From Strigops habroptila (lineage: Eukaryota; Chordata; Aves; Psittaciformes; Psittacidae), in contig NC_046358.1 of the NCBI RefSeq assembly GCF_004027225.2, forward strand, positions 9,083,284 through 9,147,283: a stretch of DNA of 64,000 bases. The letters run 5' to 3'. The stretch's first letter is position 1. Each line of letters opens with the position of its first letter. Positions 1 through 10,429 of the stretch are shown here, in pieces. The notes beneath the pieces are model-generated. The model was given only the letters and a program-made list of their open reading frames with translations, did not search any database and was not told the origin of the DNA. Made by a program: the position numbers and the translations under genes.

Positions 1-180
1 CAGCGGCTCGTCGAAGAGGCTGCGGGCGGCGGGCGAGAGGCGGATGGAGGGGGCCGCCGAGGAGAGGCTGCAGGCAGAGGCCATCGCAGGGGTCGGTGCG
101 GGGCTGGGGCTGGGCCAGGGCAGCCGCATCTGCCAGCCGCGGGAGCTGGCCCGGCACAGGGAGCCCGTCACTCGCCACAT
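1..180 (-). CDS. ACOT1/2-like: Acyl-CoA thioesterase paralogue A, 5' part of exon 1 (runs off the window)
   Basis: The minus strand from the ATG at 180-178 reads 60 open codons to the window edge. Its product begins [20 protein letters not shown] and ends in the family motif SLFDEPL, where the Bile_Hydr_Trans/acyl-CoA thioesterase N-terminal domain starts. It is nearly the same as exon 1 of the complete gene at 5854. The differences are a 6-bp (two-codon) length change and a few substitutions such as Trp3 to Arg. The N-terminus is rich in Arg and Ser and has no acidic residue before the final Asp-Glu, which suggests a mitochondrial presequence (inference). The catalytic half is outside the window, so I cannot say whether the gene is functional. 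It lies about 2 kb downstream of paralogue B on the same strand, as expected for a tandem duplication. Confidence 0.87.
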   Translation of the reverse strand, partial: MWRVTGSLCRASSRGWQMRLPWPSPSPAPTPAMASACSLSSAAPSIRLSPAARSLFDEPL

Positions 181-640
181 AGCCCCGAGCCGCTACCGTC
201 TCGGGGGGCGGTTCCGGGGCAGGTCCCCGCGAGACCAGGCCGGCCTCGGTCGGGCGGGACGGGAGCGCTGCTGGCCCGGCCCAGCGGGGAGCAGCGGAAC
301 GGAAGGGCTGTCCCCTGCCCTGCCTGCCTCCTTCGCGCCCCTAACTGCCTTCCATCCCCGGCTGCGGGAGAAGGCTCTGCCCAGAACTGTGGCCTGAGAC
401 CCGTCCTGGCCCCAGGGAGCTCCTCCTCGGTGTTCCTGAGCTGCCCCGGGCCGGGCGGTGTCTGTGTGCGGGGAACGAGCGGGGCAGGACGGGCAGAGGT
501 GGTGACGACCAGAATCGCCGCCGCTATTCACAGGACAGGGAACGGCCTGCGTGCGACCGACCGCAGGGAGACGGGGCAGCGCGGGCAGCATGTCAGGGCT
601 CCTGCCCGCAGCCCCGGCCATCCGTGAGCAGCGCCGTGCT
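181..640 (-). promoter_or_regulatory. CpG-rich 5' flank of paralogue A (probable promoter CpG island)
   Basis: The sequence directly upstream of the paralogue A start codon is very GC-rich with many CpG dinucleotides, unlike the DNA beyond about 650. This is typical of a vertebrate promoter island. No TATA box or defined start site was identified. The corresponding flank of paralogue B (5855 onward) is less CpG-dense. Short open frames in this block are composition artefacts. Confidence 0.5.
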
Positions 641-2235
641 GGGCCGTGCAGCTCAGCCAAGGTGGGGAAAAGCCAAACCAGCACCAGCCCTTCTTGTCTT
701 CTCACTGCTTCTTCTTCCTTGTTGGTCGCCTCAAGGCCTGGGAGAGTATTTTGTCTGCACCAGGCTCTGCCCAGCCCTGGCACCAGCAAAACTGTAAGAA
801 CTGGGAGGATGGTCGGGGGGGCAGGAGTGCTATAGAGATGAGGGAGGGATGCTTTCACATACTCTTTAGATCAGGAAGCATCTGACTCTTCCAGTGATGG
901 ATTGTACAAGGGTTTTAAAAGGCAGCCATTCAGTCTGTCATACCCACAGCTGGATATTTGCTCCAAAGAGACCTGCAAAGGGAGAACTGCTTCCTCAGGC
1001 TCCCTGACTATTCCTGGGAGATGCAGGTAGAGGTGTCTCTTGCTCAGAGCCCCCCATGTCTGACTTAGTGATGTGAAACAAGTGTAGCATCTGAGGGAAT
1101 TCTTAGCATTGTCCTACCTCGAAATACTAAGTGGTCAGAGGTATTGGGCAGTTTCAACAGTCTTTTGTTCCCTGTGGAGATTGCCCTGCCTCTCCTAAAC
1201 AGGTGAGGTACTTTGGCATCTATCACTTGGGTACGTTGGTGCCCAGCCCTCATGTATGACAACTTCTGTTGTTGAGAACAACACTTCTTGGTTTGCAGCA
1301 CTGGATTTGGTCACCAGATTGATTTGATCACCATATGCTGGAGCAGATGCTAAGGGAAAGGGCCCTGAAGGCTTAAGCAACACCCGTCCTCCACACTTGG
1401 TGCCCTAAGAGCAGTGGAAGAGTGCAGGTAAGGGGGCTATGTGTCAGCTCCCAAGCCCTTGCAAGTTCCACCCTGGGATGAGAGTGATCAAGATGCAAAG
1501 ATCCCTGCTTCTAATCAAAGCACAGCAAATAACAACATGGCTTTCAAATCTCAGCCTCTTTATTATAATTCTCACCCTAATAACAAAGCTGAAAAAGTTC
1601 CACACTGGGTGGAGGAAAATCACAATGGCTGTAAATTTATCAGAATGGCTTTTTACACGACATTTTGGGGCGAGAGTACTTCCTTCTGAAGGGAAGATGG
1701 AAAGAAGACATAGAGGGCAAACAACACTTCCTGAGGGTTAACCAGAGATATCCTGGCATCCTGGCTATAGCACCCATTCTTACACACTTCCAGCAACATA
1801 AAGATCAGATACATTTCCACTTGCAATGAGATAATCACCATAAGAGCAGTGAAATCCCTGCTCCAAAGATCAGCATTTGAGAGGTGCTGCTTCAAAGTAA
1901 GAGCTGAGGATAGCGTATTTATGTAGAGACCCCAGTGATATGCAAAGTACTGTCCAGTATTAGAAAAGTAGAAATCACCTGAGAAATGTAGCTGTGCATT
2001 TTGCACATGATCTGTTTTATCAAGGGCTAATGCAAATCTGTCAGCCTCCTTGCCACTTGACCAAAAAAGTTCAGGGAAAACTAAAAAAGAAAACCCAGTT
2101 CTTTTCTGAGTTATGGATGTGCAAAGGCATGGAAGATACTAGTTGTACTGGTACAGATGTGAACAAAGTTTGACCTGATAAAGCAGATCTGGTTGTTCAA
2201 AGTTCTGTGTTTCTTGCACATTATTTTTTTGCACA
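641..2235. other. Intergenic DNA between the two ACOT paralogues, with duplicated blocks
   Basis: No gene is supported here. By eye, three parts have diverged counterparts further right: about 1065-1230 resembles 7575-7740, about 1650-1810 resembles 7955-8050 and 8890-9040, and about 1840-2230 resembles 9120-9480. These are copies of the flank downstream of an ACOT gene and show that the duplications included non-coding DNA. The part nearest 2235 should contain the 3' UTR of paralogue B. Confidence 0.5.
1559..1564 (-). promoter_or_regulatory. Candidate polyadenylation signal of ACOT paralogue B
   Basis: TTTATT on the plus strand gives AATAAA on the gene strand, about 670 bases past the stop codon. 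It is the first canonical hexamer I noticed downstream. The hexamer is common by chance, so this is tentative. Confidence 0.25.
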
Positions 2236-2817
2236 TCAGTTGTCATTTAAGTATTTGTGGAAAAAAGCCTGGATCTGTGGCCAGGCATGAAGCTGAGCTT
2301 TAGAATGAGCCCCAAGCTCTCCACCCATGACTGCCCGCTTGCGAAGAATGGGATGGTTTCCTATGGGGTACAAAGGGAAAAAGGGAGGATCAATGCAATG
2401 CCCTGTTCCAGGGTAAGAGAGAATCTGAAAGTTTTCCTTCCCTTGTGCCTGCAGAAGCTTGCAGACTTCAGTAGCATAATAGTCACTTTTTAAAAAATGG
2501 TCATCTTGTCCCACAATGAATAGTAACTGTGCCTCAGCTTTCTCTATTGGGATCAGGCTTTGGTTGCCAGGGGCTTGAAAGGGGCTCATGAGGATGTCAG
2601 ATAAATCAAGAATATTGGAATCAATGACCTTGACCCGTTGTTCATCGATGGCCAAAACGGGGATGGTTTTGTCCTTGTAACATAGGGGAACAATTGTAAT
2701 GGCCATAGAGCCATTGAGGGAAACAACGGCGGTGATGTTCTTGAGGAAGGCAGCCATGGCAAGACACAGATCAGCTCCTTTGGAGTAACCGAGAAGGCCA
2801 ACCCCTGGTCCCTTTAC
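2236..2817 (-). CDS. ACOT1/2-like: ACOT paralogue B, coding exon 3 with the catalytic triad
   Basis: The acceptor at 2819-2818 follows a pyrimidine run. The exon opens [20 protein letters not shown], which includes the nucleophile serine, continues through VGQDDH and [11 protein letters not shown], and stops with TGA at 2238-2236 after HKYLNDN. The start of this exon is before the first in-frame methionine and is recovered only by reading through the splice junction. Confidence 0.93.
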   Translation of the reverse strand, partial: VKGPGVGLLGYSKGADLCLAMAAFLKNITAVVSLNGSMAITIVPLCYKDKTIPVLAIDEQRVKVIDSNILDLSDILMSPFQAPGNQSLIPIEKAEAQLLFIVGQDDHFLKSDYYATEVCKLLQAQGKENFQILSYPGTGHCIDPPFFPLYPIGNHPILRKRAVMGGELGAHSKAQLHAWPQIQAFFHKYLNDN

Positions 2818-5800
2818 CTGGTAGACAGGAGGAAATCCTCATCAGTACTGAGCTGAAAAACACAACAGCTAGTTCCTGGAGAGGGACATGGTATAATGCT
2901 GAGAGTTTGCACAAAACGCCGTGAAGGAGGTAATGGCAATGATCAGTTTTTCTTCTGGACAAGTGCCAAGCACCTCACCCCCCTTCAAACTGCTGTCTTT
3001 GGTAATGTTCTCTGGTACACCGACATCAGCCAAGAGAAGAACATGATTTTACTGATTTGAATATAGGTTGTAAGACACAGCTCAGAGTTATCAGTCTTAG
3101 ACACTGACAGATGCTCTTTACTTTTCACTTTTGAGACTGTAGGAGGAGATTTGGTGGCAACTCATGAAGGCTCTCTCCTGCACAGCCTTCCCACCTTGTT
3201 ATGTCTCAGCTGCCTCTTGTGAGACTTCTTTGTGATCTCTCTCCACCACCCTTCCCTTGTATATCTGTTTGACCCTTCCTCTTTCCCAGAACTCAGACAT
3301 CCAAACTCCTGGCAGATGCGAGCCATGCCAGGTGAGTATTTCAGCAGCTTCCTCCAGAGATAACTCAGACAAAGTGACAGGCACTTTGGAGAAGTGCTCC
3401 CTGGAGCCCAGGGGACATGGAGGGGGCTCCTACCTGTGGGTGCTGCAGCATGTAGTTCAGTGCCTCTTCAAAATATTCCAGGTGGATTTCAGTTGGCTCC
3501 TGGGGCAGATCCTCGTATCGGTAATAAGCCAGGGCCAGTGTGGCAAAGCCATGGTTGGCCAGCAGGCTGGCTCTGTGCTCAAATAAACCTCCTCCTGTGT
3601 ATCCATGTATGTCGATGATCCCTGGAAAGGGGTCTTCTCCTGGAGCAGACAAGACAAAGAGCAGTATTGCCCGAAATAATTCCTTTCGGTTTTTCTGGTT
3701 TAGAATGCATCAAATCAGGTACGCAACAGCAACTGCAGAAAAGCATCTTTTGGGGGAAAGGACATGACTAGTGACTCAGGTGTGTGATGCCAGCAGCTGA
3801 AAAAAACCTTAGAGTATGTTGCAGGGGAAAAAAAGCTCAGGAGCAGAAGAACCTCTTGGGTAAGGTGCAAACCCTTATTTGTTTTAGGAATGAGCAGTAT
3901 TTCTGCATTGTGCTTAGGGCCAACAGACAGAATGGTGAAGGCCAACTTCTCTTCTCCCTGTAAGCAGCCTTGTAACAATGATCACTTCACATGGCAATGT
4001 AAAAATCTTCAAGGTGTCATGATTTGATAGATGTAATACTTCTAAATAGAAGCTGTAAGCATTTGTGTTTGTATTGTGGTTTTTGAACATCTGTGATCCC
4101 TTGAAAAGTGTTAAGTGGGATCCACCCAACCAGCTCTTTGGGGATCATGTCTCTGACTGTGATCAGTATCAAATTCTGCACAGGATGCCATGGATATCTC
4201 ACTGGGTGATGGAAAGATTGTTGTTTGGATCTTTCATTCTTGGCCCAGGATCCTTTTTTCCTCATCCTATGAAAATCCTGCTCCGGTCCACCCAGTGCAA
4301 GGGAAGAGAGTGCTCTGCATGTTGCATTCCTACCGTCCAATGAGTTTTGGGGCTGTAGGGCCCAGGGAAGTTCCCCAGGTCAGAAAAGGTGTCCCTGGCC
4401 ATGTTGGGGAGTGTGTAAGACCCAGCTCAGCCCTACTCTTGGCTTCAGGAGAGCCACAGGCCTGAGCATGGCCATGCCTCCCAGCTGTTCAGGGATGTCC
4501 TGCGCTCTACCACTGTGGCCTGTGCATCCTCAGACAGGGCTGCAGGTGTGGATCATGGAGAATAGGTGAATGCACAGCACCCGCTTGCTCTCTGCTTTGG
4601 GACAGGGAGAGCCTTACCATCCCAAGCAGTGCTGTGCACTTCCTTCAGCTGCTGTTGCATGCAGGCAACAGCACATCTACTGGTTCTCCTCAGACTGTGA
4701 GCATTCAGAGCAGTGGCTGTGTACACAGAGGCCAGGAGTGCAGTTGTTTGTGGCCCATGGCTCAGCTGAGTGCAGCAGGGCACTGTGGGCTTGCACTGAA
4801 CATGCACAGAAAAGGTGCTGAATAAGGCTGTGGGGGTGCTTGAGGGAGGTGGGACAGTACTATAGCAGAAGCCCTTTGAGCTGTCTATCTTTACGTGGCC
4901 TTAGGTGGTTTGCTGATGAGTATCCAATTCCTGAAACTTAATGTGGAGATGTATGGCACAGAGAGGGCTCCCAGGAAAGACCTGAAGATCATCTAGTTCT
5001 AACCCTCGAACACCTTCCACTAGACCAGGTTGCTCAAGGGCCCGTCTAACCTGGCCTTGAACACCGCCAGGGATGAAGCATTCACAATTTCCTTGGGCAG
5101 CCTGTTCCAGTGCCTCACCACCCTCACAGTAAAGAATTTCTTCCTTATATCCCACCTAAATCGCCCCTGTTTAAGTTTGAAGCCGTACGCCCTTGTCCCA
5201 CCGCTACAATCCCTGATGAAGAGTCCCTGTTTAGGGAAAACAGGATGGCCGCAGCCAGTACTCACCGGGAGGCAGGAAGAGCGTCCCCCGGATCCTCCCG
5301 TCTCGCACCGGGACTCTCCGCACCCCATCCCGCAGGAACGCCCGCTCGTGCTGCGCCTGGGCCAGGAGCCGCCCTGGGGGGTCCCCGTGGCCATCAAACA
5401 CCTCCAGCTGCAGGAGGATGGGGCGCTGCATGTCCTTCTTTACCATATACCAGAAGGGCTTCTGGGGCTGCAAAGCCCAGAGCAGCCCCATGGGCTCCAG
5501 GCCGCAGAAGCTGCCTCCCGGCAGCGCAGGGCAGTGGGCCAGGTCCAGCTCCCCGTCGTGCCCCGCTTGGTAGCGGGCGCAGGCCTGGAAGAGCTCGCCT
5601 GTCTCGTCCCGCAAGGACGCCCGCAGCGTGACCGGCTGCCGCGGGCCCAGGCCCTGCACGGCGATGGCCAGCGGCTCGTCGAAGAGGCTGCGGGCGGCGG
5701 GCGAGAGGCGGATAGAGGGGGCCGCCGAGGAGAGGCTGCAGGCGGAGGCTGTCGCAGGGGTCCATGCAGGGCTGCGGCCGGGGCTGGGCCGGGGCAGTCG

Positions 5801-5854
5801 CATCTGCCAGCCGCGGGAGCTGGCCCGGCACAGGGAGCCCGTCACCCACCACAT
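2236..5854 (-). CDS. ACOT1/2-like: Type-I acyl-CoA thioesterase (ACOT1/2/4/6 family), complete three-exon gene, paralogue B
   Basis: Exons are complement 5854-5266, 3639-3434 and 2817-2236. Spliced length is 1377 bases, giving 458 residues. The enzyme hydrolyses acyl-CoA to free acid and CoA. Residues about 57-195 form the Bile_Hydr_Trans domain ([26 protein letters not shown]). Residues about 200-455 form the BAAT_C alpha/beta hydrolase domain. The nucleophile elbow GYSKG gives Ser277; Asp371 lies in VGQDDH and His405 in YPGTGH. Serine rather than cysteine at the elbow argues for thioesterase, not bile-acid N-acyltransferase. The spacing 277/371/405 matches the triad spacing I recall for human ACOT2. 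The first 58 residues lack Asp and Glu and carry seven Arg, so a mitochondrial presequence is likely; Met18 is an alternative start. The C-terminus LNDN is not a peroxisomal PTS1. Splice sites are GT-AG with phases 1 and 0. No disabling change was seen. Confidence 0.93.
3434..3639 (-). CDS. ACOT1/2-like: ACOT paralogue B, coding exon 2
   Basis: This 206-base exon carries [20 protein letters not shown] and YYRYEDLP, the start of the hydrolase domain. The acceptor is CTGCTCCAG and the donor is CAG|GTAGGA. It completes the split Gly codon of exon 1 and ends in phase 0 after HPQ. Confidence 0.93.
4970..5240 (-). mobile_element. CR1 LINE 3' fragment inside intron 1 of ACOT paralogue B
   Basis: On the minus strand this is the last part of CR1 ORF2 and its 3' UTR. 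It carries RRKFF-type reverse transcriptase tail motifs such as [19 protein letters not shown] and [13 protein letters not shown], then the conserved end around 4970-5000 (GATGATCTTCAGGTCTTTCC type). The tail reading frame is still open for about 70 codons, so the copy is not very old. It is 5'-truncated, in the same orientation as the host gene, and ends only about 25 bases from the exon 1 donor. Confidence 0.9.
5266..5854 (-). CDS. ACOT1/2-like: ACOT paralogue B, coding exon 1
   Basis: The exon encodes residues 1-196 plus the first base of codon 197. It ends in LFLPP-G, followed by the donor GTGAGT at 5265-5260. It is GC-rich with many CpGs. If the intron were retained, the frame would stop at about 5231 after eleven extra residues. 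A long open frame on the opposite strand here is a shadow of the GC-rich coding sequence. Confidence 0.92.
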
Positions 5855-7030
5855 GGCTCCTGGGTTGCTGCCTTCACTGTGTCTGCGTTCAAGATGAGGC
5901 TTCTTCTACCAGTGCAGCTTCCCACACACAGGCGAAGGGAGGGGAATCGAGGCAGGAGCTGTGTGGGCCATGCAGTGATGAGAGATGTCAAGGCTGCCTG
6001 GCGCCACCGCTGCAGCCCTGTCAGCGCCCACGACAGGGTGGGATTGGCACACCGGTCCCCTGTCATTGTGGGAGCGCCTCCAAAGGGTGCCAGCTCTGCC
6101 CAGACACATGCCGGCAAATACTGCACTTATCTGCTGTGGTAGCAGTTCTCTAAACAGGCATCCTGGTGGCTATCCTTGCAGGACTGGACCCAGGTGCAGC
6201 TCTTCTCCTTGAGCTTCTCTCACAGGCTCTGTCTTTCCTCTCCCAAACTTGGCCAAACTGCAGGATCCCTTCAGAAAAAGTTACCACTTTGCTTCACGCG
6301 GACCCGCAGGCAATCGGCACCACAGTCTGGGAGCATTTTAGCAGCTTGCTCCTGCCACCTCCATGGACTGCTGCCCCCAGAAAGGGGGCATGGGGACAGT
6401 GGTGGGGCAGCACGTCAGGGTCTGACACAGAGCTCCTCTCCAGTCCCCTCTGCTCCAGCTCCTGTTTATGCCAGGGCATGTGGAGACAGGTCTCCTGCAG
6501 CAGCAGGAACTGTGAGGTGGAGTTCCATGGGGACCCTGTGCTCCCCATGTGGTGTGGGGCTGCAGCTAGAGCAATGAGGCAGGCAGGGAGTGCTTTCAGG
6601 GCTCAGGCACCACCTACCCCCTGGGGGAAGATGCAGAAGTTCATATGGGACAGGAGCCCGTGTTGCCCAGTGGGGGCATCCCAGGAGGGGCTGGAGGGGC
6701 CCTGTGCTAGTGTGGGCACATGGGGCCATGGCCTGGGAGTATCTCAGAGGAGAGACAGCCCCAGGAGCTCAGTGCCATTCTCCTGGCATCTCCTGGGACT
6801 TGCAGTCTTGTTCTTGGCAGATAACAGCAGTTGGCACGGCTGCTCTAAGACTCACATCTCTCCCTCCCTTCCTCCTGCTCAGCCACGTGCTTTTCTTACC
6901 CAAGCCAAGACAGAATGCCTTACCCATGCTAGGGCAGGCATACAGGTGTCAGCCAGCACTGATAACATCCATTACGAAACCTGGCAGGAGGGAAAAGCTG
7001 CCGTGCCGCAGTGAGGACGCTCAGGTGTAG
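5855..7030. other. Duplicated non-coding DNA upstream of ACOT paralogue B
   Basis: No gene is supported. About 6300-6960 is repeated at about 8170-8712 at clear but imperfect identity. The best-matching parts are 6638-6740 with 8401-8520 and 6780-6945 with 8550-8705. Long open frames here (for example 6166-7014) are GC-driven and not conserved between the two copies. The first few hundred bases should hold the promoter and 5' UTR of paralogue B, but no element could be defined. Confidence 0.5.
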
Positions 7031-7034
7031 AAAA

Positions 7035-7212
7035 TAGGGCTGAGAGGTGGCTCAAAAAGACCTCCTGTGTATCCATGTATGTCAATGGAAAGATGTCTTG
7101 GAGCAGACAAGATGAAGAGCAGTATTGCCTGAAATGAGTCCTTCCAATGTTTAGGACCAGGTACACAACAGGAACTGCAAAGGAGCATCTTTGGGGAAAA
7201 GACATGACCAAA
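7035..7212 (-). pseudogene. ACOT exon 2 start plus intron 1 flank, decayed duplicate
   Basis: The segment 7061-7212 aligns with 3588-3760 of the complete gene, covering the end of intron 1 and the first codons of exon 2. On the minus strand it still reads [12 protein letters not shown], as in the functional exon. The EDPFPG stretch is deleted, the sequence diverges after LFE, and a stop follows soon after. It is a fragment of another ACOT copy and cannot encode an enzyme. Confidence 0.72.
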
Positions 7213-9475
7213 CATTTACCTGCAAGCTGCTAAATGACTGCAAATTAATTGGCAAGACACTGAGCGGCAGCTGCTCCTGTGATCCACTCAGCTGCATCAC
7301 CACTGTGTTTAAGCTGGGTGTCCTGGCTCCTGTTCCTAGGCAGCTAGTCATGGAGAGGTGTCTCCTCCTTCTGCCTGGGCAGAGGTGGGACTGCCAGCCC
7401 CTCTTTACCTGACCCATGTGGCTGTTGTGAAACCAATAGTCCTTCAAAAAGATGCTATATCAGTGCCCAAAGGGTCTGACTGGGGGGCAAATAAAGCCCT
7501 GATGTCTCGCAGCTCTCCTGACCTGCACAATTCCTCTTGGAAAAATTGGTGGATGTGCTCCCTTTAGTGATGCTTGTGTTTCTGAACTGCTTGCAAGCAT
7601 GTGAGGGAACCTTTAGCATGGTTCTGTTTTGTAATACTAGGTAGTCAGAGGCATCAGGCAGGTTCTCAGTAGATTTTTCTTGCCCATGAAGATTGCTTTT
7701 TATCTCCCTCTGAAAGTGTCATATACTTTCTTATTTGGGATTTATGTGGGCACTCCAGCATCCATCCGCAGACAGCAGTTTCATTTCATGTGGTCCAAAG
7801 AAAAATGCCCTGCTCCAAATAAAAACTCAGCTAATTACTTCAAGGAATTCTGATCCCTGTTTCTCCCTCAGATTGTACTGGCAATAAATCAAGCAAAAAA
7901 GCTTCTAGGGTGACCAAGGCATCTTTGTTAAAAAAAAGCAGCCCCTGGTCAAAGCACATACTTCTGAAGGGGAGATGAACCCAAGGTACAGAAGACAAGC
8001 CCGTCATCCAGCAAGAAGAGCTTGTTCCTGGAAGCCTGAAAGTGCTCAATCAGACCAGGAGCAATTTGGGATGGAGTGATTCCCCTGGGCAGCCCAGACA
8101 GCTTACCCAGGGAACATGATCCCACATGCAGCATAGCATCACCATCATGGAGCCAATACTGTGCTGGAGGACAGGGAAGCTCCCACTTGTTCCCAGCCTA
8201 TGGATCTGCATCCTGCTCCACATGGGGCCAGCTGCAGGCATGAGGACAATGGTGGGGCAGCATGGCAAGGTCTGGCACAGAGCCTCTTACCACTTCCCTC
8301 TGCCTCAGCTCCTTCAGCACCCCCTGCCACAGAAGTCCAGTGAAGCAGCACGTTTGGGGCCTGGGTCCCATCTTCCCTGTGGAGGAAGGTGTTCTGTAGA
8401 AGGTCATGTGGGATGGGAGCCCATGTAATGCAGTGGGGGCATCCCAAGAGAAACTGCTGCCACCCTGTGCTGGGGTGTGCGCATGGGGCCACGGCCTGGG
8501 AGTATTTCAGGGGATAGACAGCCTCACAAGCCCAGCACCACTCTCCTGGCATCTCCTGGGACTTTCAGTCTTGTGCTTTTTGGCAGATGACAGCAGTTGG
8601 CATAGCTGCTCCAAGATTTGCATCTCTCCCTCCCTCCTGCTCTGCCATGTGCTGTTCTTGCCCACGCCAAGACAGAGTGCCTTACCCACGCTAGGGCAGG
8701 CCCGTGGACTTTGGCTTGGCTGGTTGGGAGCATGGATTACAAAATATCCCAGGTAGGGAAGGGCCTGGGAGTTTCATTTGGTACTAATTCTCTTATCAGT
8801 TCTGATCTCTTAGAGAAATTTTGCAATCCAAACACAAAGCAGCAGGTGTATATCCTTTGAGAGAAAACTTCAGAACAGCTTCTCAGATGACCAAACCATA
8901 TTGGGGCCAGAAGTGGAAGTTGCCAGGCAGACCACATCCTTCACAGAGGACAGGTGAACCAAAAGCATAAAAGACAGAGCTCTTCCAGAGAGAAAATATG
9001 TCTCACAGCAGCCTGGAGCTCTTAACCAGAGACACCAGCACCACTACTTTTTCTAACACCCTATATTGCACCCCATATTGCACATCAGCAAAGATGTTTT
9101 CATCTGTTATAAGACATTCATTGTAAATGTGGTGAAATCTCTGTGCCAAAAGGTGCGTATGGTGGGGGTTGCTTTAAAGTACAGGCTGAAGATGGCATTT
9201 GCATGGGGAGACCACAGTTATATGAAGAGTACAGAAATTTATTTAAAGTTCACAGGCCACCAGTGAGATAAATGAGCATGCTGCACATTAAGATCAATTC
9301 AAATGCTATCCATTTTCCCAATGCCTGATCAAAAAAGACCAGGGAAATTACAGAAAATGGGAACCAAATTTTACTTACAGCTGTAGGTATATCAAGCCAT
9401 GTTATTGGGGTTATACTGGTGCAAGTGTGATCAATATTAATTGAATAAACAAAAAAGCAACTGTCAACTGAGGTC
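7213..9475. other. Duplicated ACOT-flank DNA, no gene
   Basis: This stretch holds diverged copies of sequence seen elsewhere in the cluster. About 7575-7740 matches 1065-1230, 8170-8712 matches 6300-6960, 7955-8050 and 8890-9040 match 1650-1810, and 9120-9480 matches 1840-2230. The last block lies next to the decayed exon 3 exactly as its counterpart lies next to the functional exon 3. No coding region is supported. Confidence 0.5.
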
Positions 9476-9776
9476 CTTCAGACTTGGGTGTGCTTGCTGG
9501 TGGGGTAAAGCCTAGCTCTCCTGCCAAGCATCATCCTGGTCTTCTGAATGAGCCTTATGCTGCCTTGTTCCCCATCTTAGATGGCCAGCTGGTTCAAAAT
9601 GGACTTCTTGCTCCTGGTGGAGGGTGGAAAGGAGAGGAGAGTATGTCTAGCATTGACTTTCTTTGAGATTGCAAGTGTTTTTCTGGTTTGATTAACAAAA
9701 CACTTGCCTTTGCAGAAGTGATCTGCCTGCCAGCGATGAAGTGCCTGTCAAGAAAAGAGGTCTCCACTATACTTCA

Positions 9777-10429
9777 TGTGAGAGAAACAGTGTTGTTTTC
9801 GAATATTGGGGATGGGGCTTTGCAATATTAAGGCTTTGTAATATTAAGGCTTTGCAATATTAAGATCCTGCAATATGGGGGCTGGGACTAAGTTACTAAG
9901 GGAACAAAACAAAGGATTTGAAATACCATGACTTAAACAGACACACTCTGTGGTTAAAGACAATGTCATCTTTGGGCAACAGACACACTCTGTGGTTAAA
10001 AAGAATGCTATCTTTGTACAACCTATGAAACTAAGCTGGTGCAAATCGGTTCTGTAGTTAAACAGTAAGTTGGGGTACCACATGTATGGCAGAGTTATGA
10101 AATCAAACCATAAAAGGAGGTAAATAAATAAGAGGAAGGGGCATACGAAATCGAGTAAGGGGAGATGTGAACAGGGGCAGGACAGTTAGCATGTAAATTA
10201 TACGCATTGGATAGGCTGCAAACCTTGGAGTACCCAGCCAATGGGTAAATAAGGGAGGGAACTTGCGGATGGGATAGGAAATACAAATCAAAGTTCTGCC
10301 TTTGCTGTATGTGCCTACTTTCTAGGACACCTGTTTTTGCAAAAACATTAATAAATAACTGCTGCTTCACTGTTGTGTCTACCCTGAGCTTTTAGAAGAA
10401 AAGTTTTTATCTAGAGACCATTTCTCACA
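9777..10429 (+). mobile_element. Solo LTR of an endogenous retrovirus with intact target-site duplication
   Basis: The element is 653 bases long and is bounded by inverted ends TGTGAGA and TCTCACA. It is flanked by the 5-base direct repeat CTTCA at 9772-9776 and 10430-10434. It has no internal coding region or second LTR, so it is a solo LTR left by recombination. A poly(A) signal at 10350-10355, near the right end, sets the orientation as plus. Inside are two tandem motifs: a roughly 16-base AATATTAAGGC unit repeated near 9818-9866 and an exact 22-base unit at 9937-9958 and 9979-10000. Short open frames in it are not genes. Confidence 0.88.
9937..10000 (+). repeat. Direct repeat within the U3 part of the solo LTR
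   Basis: A 22-base unit containing ACACACTCTGTGGTTAAA occurs twice with a 42-base period. Short tandem units in U3 are a common place for enhancer motifs in retroviral LTRs; a role here is inferred only. Confidence 0.75.

Noticed and set aside
193-858. 221-codon open frame on the minus strand upstream of ACOT paralogue A
   Set aside because: It lies in the CpG-rich flank, has no recognisable domain, and is not preserved upstream of the twin gene.
2236-5854. Bile acid-CoA:amino acid N-acyltransferase (BAAT) as the identity
   Set aside because: The nucleophile elbow reads GYSKG with serine. BAAT enzymes use cysteine there and usually end in a peroxisomal signal, which is absent.
5030-6142. 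370-codon open frame on the plus strand
   Set aside because: It runs antisense to ACOT exon 1 and through the CR1 tail. Its length is explained by GC-rich coding sequence on the other strand.
6166-7014. 282-codon open frame on the plus strand
   Set aside because: It is GC-rich duplicated flank DNA. The copy at 8170-8712 does not preserve the frame and no domain is recognisable.
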